Source: Oxalobacter sp. (GTDB taxonomy: Bacteria > Pseudomonadota > Gammaproteobacteria > Burkholderiales > Burkholderiaceae_D). From it: a stretch of DNA of 64,000 nt. The notes below the pieces were generated by a model that saw nothing but the letters and a program-made list of their open reading frames with translations, was not told where the DNA came from and searched no databases. The stretch is from assembly GCA_017524145.1 (NCBI GenBank), contig JAFWUI010000022.1:62001-126000 (forward strand), written 5' to 3'. The stretch's first letter is position 1. The number at the start of each line of letters is the position of its first letter. Made by a program: the position numbers and the translations under genes. Shown in pieces: positions 59,204 through 64,000 of this stretch.

Positions 59204-60469
59204 TCATCCTGAAAAAGGCGGAACCGGCAATTCCGGCAAAGCAATCTTGTTGTCTTTGCTGAACTGGTAATCCTTGAACACATGCTCTGCCGTCGGCAAC
59301 AGGTAAGTACCATCCGCCAGTTTATGGGTCGTGTCCTTCAGACGGTAGGCATAGTGTCCACAGGTCCAGACATAATGGTTCCGCATATGGGTGCAGAGGC
59401 AGGTCTTCTGGGTCTTGACCATGAAATGGTTGTCTGGATCCTTGGCAACCTCCTGGTAATACTCTTCAAGGTATGGACAGGAACCATTATCCAGCAGATA
59501 GCCAAACGCTTCGCAGTTCGGCTGCAATCCAATCGCCAGTGCCGGTGACTTCTTCAGCATCCGCATCGGATAACCGGTCGGTGAAGCCATATTGACCTCT
59601 ATGTCGTCCTCCGTCGACTTGAAATATTCCTGTTTCACATGGTCAGGCAAGCCGGATTCCTTGGTGACCGCAAAACGGGTGGCAACCTGTACGGCATCGG
59701 CACCATCTTCAAGGAACGAAACCGCATCAGACCCCGTAAAGATGCCACCTCCAGCAATGACCGGGATTGAAAGCCCCTCTTTTTCCTGATAGCGGTTGAC
59801 ATCATGGACAATCGTCCTGAGATCGTAATCCGCCCAGTCAAGCCCAAACCCAAGATGGCCGCCAGCCAATGGGCCTTCGACCACCACATAATCTGGCAAC
59901 CGGTTAAGCTTCGCACTCCGGCGCAGGAAAATCTGCAAGGCCCGGTGTGAAGAAACAATAATGCCAATCTTCACATCGCGGAAACGGGGATGGTCTTCAA
60001 TGAGCTTCAGGGTGTTCTGATGGAGTCCAGCAGCCAAAGTGATCCCGTCAATCCCTGCATCCATCGCTGCTGACAGACGGGTACGCAATGTGTCACGAGC
60101 TGCATTCATGGTGAGCTTTTCCATGCAATTGATGAAAATCATCCCATCACCACGCTTACGCTCCATCACATCGGCAACCTGCCGCTTGGTCGCCTCCTCA
60201 ACCATCTTCAGGTCAAACAAGACATCCGTCTTGTTGTGGAGAGGAATATATTTCCTGTATTGCTGTGCCTTTGTTCCCGTATAGTCCGTATCGAAATAAC
60301 GGTCAGAAACATCCATATACATGGCATCAGAAATATGACCGATACCTCCCAGACGGGCAGCTTCCAATGCCAGTTCCGCCGTTGAAATATCCACCCCCAT
60401 GCCTCCTATGACAATCGGGACATATTCCTTACCGCCTAAAACCAGCCGGAAATCATCAACACATTTCAT
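59204..60469 (-). CDS. Nitronate monooxygenase-like FMN oxidoreductase with cysteine-containing C-terminal extension
   Basis: 421 aa. AGGGG lies 6 nt before the ATG. The TIM barrel covers about 1-310 and shows the NMO/FabK/IMPDH-like pattern IVIGGMGVDISTAELA, GLHQNTLK, VVEGPLAGGHLGFG and PVIAGGGIFTGSDAVSFLEDGADAVQVATRF (FMN-binding). The last about 110 residues contain Cys319, Cys331, Cys357, Cys359 and Cys370 (NCEAFGYLLDNGSCPYLEEY; KTCLCTHMRNHYVWTCGHY), which could bind a metal or Fe-S cluster. Common NMOs (about 320-350 aa) lack this tail. Substrate unknown. Upstream 230 nt (60470-60699) show nothing I can support. Confidence 0.78.
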   Translation of the reverse strand: MKCVDDFRLVLGGKEYVPIVIGGMGVDISTAELALEAARLGGIGHISDAMYMDVSDRYFDTDYTGTKAQQYRKYIPLHNKTDVLFDLKMVEEATKRQVADVMERKRGDGMIFINCMEKLTMNAARDTLRTRLSAAMDAGIDGITLAAGLHQNTLKLIEDHPRFRDVKIGIIVSSHRALQIFLRRSAKLNRLPDYVVVEGPLAGGHLGFGLDWADYDLRTIVHDVNRYQEKEGLSIPVIAGGGIFTGSDAVSFLEDGADAVQVATRFAVTKESGLPDHVKQEYFKSTEDDIEVNMASPTGYPMRMLKKSPALAIGLQPNCEAFGYLLDNGSCPYLEEYYQEVAKDPDNHFMVKTQKTCLCTHMRNHYVWTCGHYAYRLKDTTHKLADGTYLLPTAEHVFKDYQFSKDNKIALPELPVPPFSG

Positions 60470-60699
60470 TACAACCCCTGGACTACCGTAATACTGCCTT
60501 CACCAACCGTCAGACATTTTTGAAAACCCTGCTAAAAAGCGGGAATTCCCATCATCTTCCTGCCATCTTCAGCAAACGGGAACAACTCTACCTCATCAGG
60601 CATTCCACTGCAGGAAGCTGTCCTATTATAGTTCCGCTTTATGATAATGCAACAGAACCCTGTCCAACCGACAGGCAGAGGACAGCCTCTGCATCCCCA

Positions 60700-61533
60700 T
60701 CAATGCGACATCAATACCGGTACCTTGGAAGATTCCAGAACCGTACGGGTCACCCCGCCCAACAGGAATTCACGGAACCGGGTATGCCCGTATCCGCCCA
60801 TCACCAGCAGGTCCGTCCCCTGTTCTTCTGCCAAAGCCAGCAATGACTTGCCGATATCACGGCTCTCCTGAGGCGGCATAACTTCAACATTGACGCCATG
60901 GCGTTTCAGGTATTGGGCGATATCCGCACCGCCTGCTGCCGCATCCATATCAGCTTCGCTCTCGACATTGAACATGACCACCTGGACCAGTTCCGATTTC
61001 TTAAGAAGCGGCAATGCATCTGCAACGGCACGGATGGATTCACGGCTGGCATTCCAGCAGATCATCGCCTTCTTGCCAACGGTTTCTTTGGGATAGCCTG
61101 GCGGAATGATCAAGACTGGACGGCCAGAATTCATCATCACAAATTCCGGGAAATCCGGTGTCACCGATGCACCGGTATCATCCAGGTTGGTCCTGCCAAT
61201 CACAATCAGGTCACTGACCCTGCCCAACAGGCAGACACCACTGCTTGCGTCACCATCAGCCACACGCCCTTCATAAGCTTCCAGCCCTGTAGACTTGACG
61301 TCTTCCTTGAACTCCTCGACAAACTGGCCTGCCTTGTAACGCAGGTATTTCATATGCTCTGCAAATGCCAGGTCCTGTGGTGAATAGAAATAGGAACTCT
61401 GGGTTGCAATCCCGATAGTTGCAACACCAAGCAGGTGGGCATCTTCTGCTTTCGCCAGGTTCGCAGCAATACGGACACGGTTTTTCAGGATATCTTTTCT
61501 GTCCAGATGGACAAGGATGTTTTTGTAAGACAT
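60700..61533 (-). CDS. Tandem universal stress protein (UspA family)
   Basis: 277 aa with two Usp domains in one chain (about 1-145 and 150-277). The first starts MSYKNILVHLDRKDILKNRV and lacks a clear ATP-binding loop. The second ends with the nucleotide-binding GGYGHTRFREFLLGGVTRTV motif. GGAGG lies 6 nt before the ATG. Such proteins respond to stress or nutrient limitation. It is 61 nt downstream of lysC on the same strand, so co-transcription is possible. Confidence 0.88.
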   Translation of the reverse strand: MSYKNILVHLDRKDILKNRVRIAANLAKAEDAHLLGVATIGIATQSSYFYSPQDLAFAEHMKYLRYKAGQFVEEFKEDVKSTGLEAYEGRVADGDASSGVCLLGRVSDLIVIGRTNLDDTGASVTPDFPEFVMMNSGRPVLIIPPGYPKETVGKKAMICWNASRESIRAVADALPLLKKSELVQVVMFNVESEADMDAAAGGADIAQYLKRHGVNVEVMPPQESRDIGKSLLALAEEQGTDLLVMGGYGHTRFREFLLGGVTRTVLESSKVPVLMSH

Positions 61534-61594
61534 TACAACCTCCGTCTAAAATTGAGGTGGATGGAACCTGCCTGTTGCCAGACAAGTCCCTGGA

Positions 61595-62845
61595 TCATTT
61601 TTCCAAGCCAAAAGCCTTATGCAAAGCCCTGACTGCCAGTTCCATATATTTTTCATCAATGATGACCGAAATCTTGATTTCTGATGTAGAGATCATCAGG
61701 ATATTGATGCCTTCAGAAAACAGGGTACTGAACATCTTGGATGCCACACCGACATGGCTCCGCATCCCAATACCAATTGCAGAGACCTTGGAAACCTTCG
61801 CATCCCCGATAATATCGGAAGCACCGATGTCTGCCTTGACCTGATTGTTCAGGATATCCATTGCCCGGTTGTAATCGGGACGTGGCACCGTAAAGGTGAA
61901 ATCCGTCTTGCCGCCGACAGACTGGTTCTGGATAATCATATCCACTTCAATATTGGCATTGGCAATAGCACCCAGGATTTTGGAAGCAATGCCAGGCCGG
62001 TCAGGAACACCAAGCACGGTGATCTTTGCCTCGTCGCGGCTGAAAGCGATACCAGAAATAACGGTTGATTCCATATCAGTGTGTTCTTCTTCAAAAGTAA
62101 TCAGTGTGCCGGATTTTGCCTCTTCTTCCAAAGGCATTTCCGGATCGGTAAGTGACGACAGCACCCGGGTCGGGACATGATAACTGCCAGCCAGTTCAAC
62201 AGAACGGGTCTGCAGCACCTTCGACCCCAACGATGCCATCTCAAGCATTTCTTCAAAAGTGATTTTCTGGAGCCTCCTTGCTTCAGACACCACCCGTGGA
62301 TCAGTCGTATAGACGCCATCCACATCGGTATAAATCAGGCATTCATCCGCTTTCAGTGAAGCCGCGATTGCGACCGCGGAGGTATCAGACCCACCCCGTC
62401 CCAATGTGGTGATTTCATTCAATTCATTGACCCCTTGAAAACCAGCGACAATGACTATCCTGCCCTGATCCAGGTTTTCACGGATTTTCCGGTCATCAAT
62501 TGAATGGATACGTGCCTTGGTATGTGCTGTATCTGTCACGACAGGAACCTGCCATCCCGTGAAAGAAACCGCCTGTTTTCCCAACTGCTGGAGAGCCAAT
62601 GACAGCAACCCGATGGAAACCTGCTCCCCGGTTGAGGAGATCATATCCAATTCACGCTGGTTGGGCTCTGGCATGATTTCCTGCGCCAAGCCAATCAGCC
62701 GGTTTGTTTCACCAGCCATCGCCGATGGCACTACAACGACCTGGTAACCCGCATCGTGCCATTTGGCAACACGCCGTGCTACATTCTTGATGCGGTCAAT
62801 GGACCCCATCGATGTACCGCCATATTTATGAACGACTAAAGCCAT
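61595..62845 (-). CDS. lysC: Aspartokinase (LysC/Ask type)
   Basis: 416 aa monofunctional enzyme. Kinase domain: MALVVHKYGGTSMGSIDRIKN, the FQGVNELNEITTLGRGGSDTSAVAIAASLKADECLIYTDVDGV stretch. Two C-terminal ACT domains (about 265-410: ITVLGVPDRPGIASKILGAIANANIEVDMIIQN) allow feedback by lysine and/or threonine. It phosphorylates aspartate at the start of the Lys/Thr/Met/Ile pathway. It is 94 nt downstream of tilS. Confidence 0.95.
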   Translation of the reverse strand: MALVVHKYGGTSMGSIDRIKNVARRVAKWHDAGYQVVVVPSAMAGETNRLIGLAQEIMPEPNQRELDMISSTGEQVSIGLLSLALQQLGKQAVSFTGWQVPVVTDTAHTKARIHSIDDRKIRENLDQGRIVIVAGFQGVNELNEITTLGRGGSDTSAVAIAASLKADECLIYTDVDGVYTTDPRVVSEARRLQKITFEEMLEMASLGSKVLQTRSVELAGSYHVPTRVLSSLTDPEMPLEEEAKSGTLITFEEEHTDMESTVISGIAFSRDEAKITVLGVPDRPGIASKILGAIANANIEVDMIIQNQSVGGKTDFTFTVPRPDYNRAMDILNNQVKADIGASDIIGDAKVSKVSAIGIGMRSHVGVASKMFSTLFSEGINILMISTSEIKISVIIDEKYMELAVRALHKAFGLEK

Positions 62846-62939
62846 AGGATTCCGCTATTTGAAAGTTAAAGATCCAAATCTTTACTTTACCGTAAAACGG
62901 CAGGGATTGCACAGGAAAAAATCCTATTACTTACACCCA

Positions 62940-64000
62940 TCAACCAGCTGTCACGGGGTCTGCCAGCCACTTCAATTGGACACACCTGCCCGAATTCCCC
63001 TGATATTGGGCTGCCTGCCCGATACCAGCAGCAAAAACCAGTTCTTCTTCCCACCAGACTGCCGGCAGGAACCGCCTGTCAGCACCCGGCACCCCGGCTT
63101 CCTGGTAAAGGCTCTTGAGATCCTTTGAGGGACGGTCTGTCAGCCTGATCCTGGCATTGCCCTGATAGGGACGGAGCGTAAAAATCCTGCCCCGGAACCA
63201 GTCAACATCAAACCCCGTTTCCCCCAATTCAAACACCAATGTGCCATACCACGTCCGGAACTGGATGGAAGGTTCCCCATTCCAGTTGAATGCAATTGCC
63301 TTTTCAGGTGGCTGGCGCGTCGATTGTCCTGTCATCGTCACCCTATCCCGATATCTGCGGATGGTTTTCCCATCCATTACCAATGTTGTCTTCACATCCC
63401 GGTTTTCAGACAGCAGCTGCTTCCGCAGCTCACGGAACCAGGCTGCAGAAGGAATCCTGACCTGATGGACATCAAGCCAATGCCGAAGCAGATTGTCTAT
63501 CCGGTCCTGGCCAAACGTCCGGACCTTTGCCATATCCAAAGCACCATCCATCATCTGACAATCATGCAAGTCTGTCTCCGCCAATGCATCCAACAACCGC
63601 ATCGCTGATGCAGCATGGGCGGCAGTGCCTGCAAGATGCCGTTCAAATCCCGGCGAGATTTCCGATAGCAATGGCATCAGGCGATGACGGATGGCATTCC
63701 GGGTATAGGCGATGTCGCTGTTCGACTCATCCTCGATATACGCCTCCCCTGCCTGTTCCAACCAGCCTTCCAGCTCCCTGCGGGAAATGTTCAGCAATGG
63801 ACGCCCCAACAAGACTGGCTGCCCTTCCGTCTGGTATGGCAACACGGTGCTCTCTCCCATACCCGCCAGTCCCGCCAATCCAGTCCCCCGCAACAGCTGC
63901 ATCAGAACCGTTTCAAGCTGGTCATCCTGATGATGTCCTGTCAACAGCAACGTCACATCATGCTGACGGCACAGGCTTCCAAGCGCCTGATAGCGCTTTT
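62940..64000 (-). CDS. tilS: TilS, tRNA(Ile)-lysidine synthase (partial, N-terminus missing)
   Basis: 353 codons are visible; the reading frame continues past the right edge (RYQALGSLCRQHDVTLLLTG). Contains TGHHQDDQLETVLMQLLRGTG, which is the conserved HxxDDQxET motif of the ATP-pyrophosphatase domain, and YTRNAIRHRLMP. The central and C-terminal substrate-binding domains are complete. The SGGxDS P-loop would lie beyond the window. It converts C34 of tRNA-Ile(CAU) to lysidine. It lies upstream of lysC, the order known in Burkholderiales. Confidence 0.94.
   Translation of the reverse strand, partial: KRYQALGSLCRQHDVTLLLTGHHQDDQLETVLMQLLRGTGLAGLAGMGESTVLPYQTEGQPVLLGRPLLNISRRELEGWLEQAGEAYIEDESNSDIAYTRNAIRHRLMPLLSEISPGFERHLAGTAAHAASAMRLLDALAETDLHDCQMMDGALDMAKVRTFGQDRIDNLLRHWLDVHQVRIPSAAWFRELRKQLLSENRDVKTTLVMDGKTIRRYRDRVTMTGQSTRQPPEKAIAFNWNGEPSIQFRTWYGTLVFELGETGFDVDWFRGRIFTLRPYQGNARIRLTDRPSKDLKSLYQEAGVPGADRRFLPAVWWEEELVFAAGIGQAAQYQGNSGRCVQLKWLADPVTAG

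Noticed and set aside
62850..62940. Possible tRNA between tilS and lysC
   Set aside because: No cloverleaf can be folded: no T-arm GGTTC-like box or acceptor pairing was found in either direction.
1..64000. CRISPR arrays, IS elements, prophage, large tandem repeats
   Set aside because: No regularly spaced direct repeats, transposase, integrase or phage structural genes were seen on either strand.

Overview
The window is a stretch of bacterial chromosome made mostly of housekeeping genes. Gene order and protein sequences point to the Burkholderiales, most likely family Oxalobacteraceae and plausibly an Oxalobacter-type organism. This is inferred from the ndk-rlmN-rodZ-ispG-hisS-yfgM-bamB-der-hfq-hflX-hflK-hflC-hisZ, yceD-rpmF-plsX-fabHDG-acpP-fabF and thrS-infC-rpmI-rplT-pheST-ihfA-merR blocks, and from a base composition that looks close to 50% GC. 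No rRNA, CRISPR array, IS element, phage or plasmid feature was seen. One tRNA gene (Val, GAC) is present.

Layout. 1-12.6 kb (minus strand): a long run from ndk down to a partial hisZ, covering RNA chaperone Hfq, GTPases HflX and Der, the HflKC/FtsH regulators, BamB, YfgM, HisS, IspG, RodZ and RlmN. 12.7-21.2 kb (minus): a DegQ/MucD periplasmic protease, a YgfX-like membrane protein, and the fatty-acid/phospholipid cluster back to rpmF and yceD. 21.3-34.7 kb: maf and an RsmI-like methylase, an orphan immunity-like gene, rlmJ, a divergent LysR/ketopantoate-reductase pair, an MliC-like secreted protein, aconitase A, a Sel1-repeat protein, PEP carboxylase and a crotonase-family protein. 34.7-40.5 kb (minus): yciB, a solitary Mrr restriction endonuclease, rlmD, nlpD, surE, a MerR-like regulator and ihfA. 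40.6-47.8 kb (minus): the translation operon thrS to pheT, with tRNA-Val upstream. 47.9-57.2 kb: transaldolase; an AcrR-type repressor broken by a frameshift, next to an intact acrA-acrB-oprM efflux operon with promoter and operator still visible; a frameshifted DNA-entry-type nuclease; and a secreted cysteine-containing protein. 57.4-64 kb: trxA-rho, a nitronate monooxygenase-like flavoprotein with a cysteine-containing tail, a tandem universal stress protein, aspartokinase and a partial tilS.

How the genes work together. Ppc, AcnA, Tal and LysC belong to central carbon and amino-acid metabolism. The fab/plsX genes make membrane lipid precursors. HflKC, BamB, YfgM, DegQ and NlpD serve envelope quality control and division. 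Several intrinsic terminators sit 30-60 nt upstream of the next co-directional gene (rplT/pheS, rpmF/plsX, ygfX/degQ), which suggests partial termination inside operons.

I did not find a clearly new multi-gene system. The signals most worth a second look are: (1) the broken AcrR beside its intact operator and pump; (2) the absence of rpoE-rseAB, rpoS (plus pcm) and pilF from the positions where related genomes usually carry them; (3) a probable AUA start codon for infC; (4) a few orphan or extended proteins (immunity-like protein, MliC-like protein, Cys-tailed flavoprotein). Family and synteny statements come from memory, and no database search was run.
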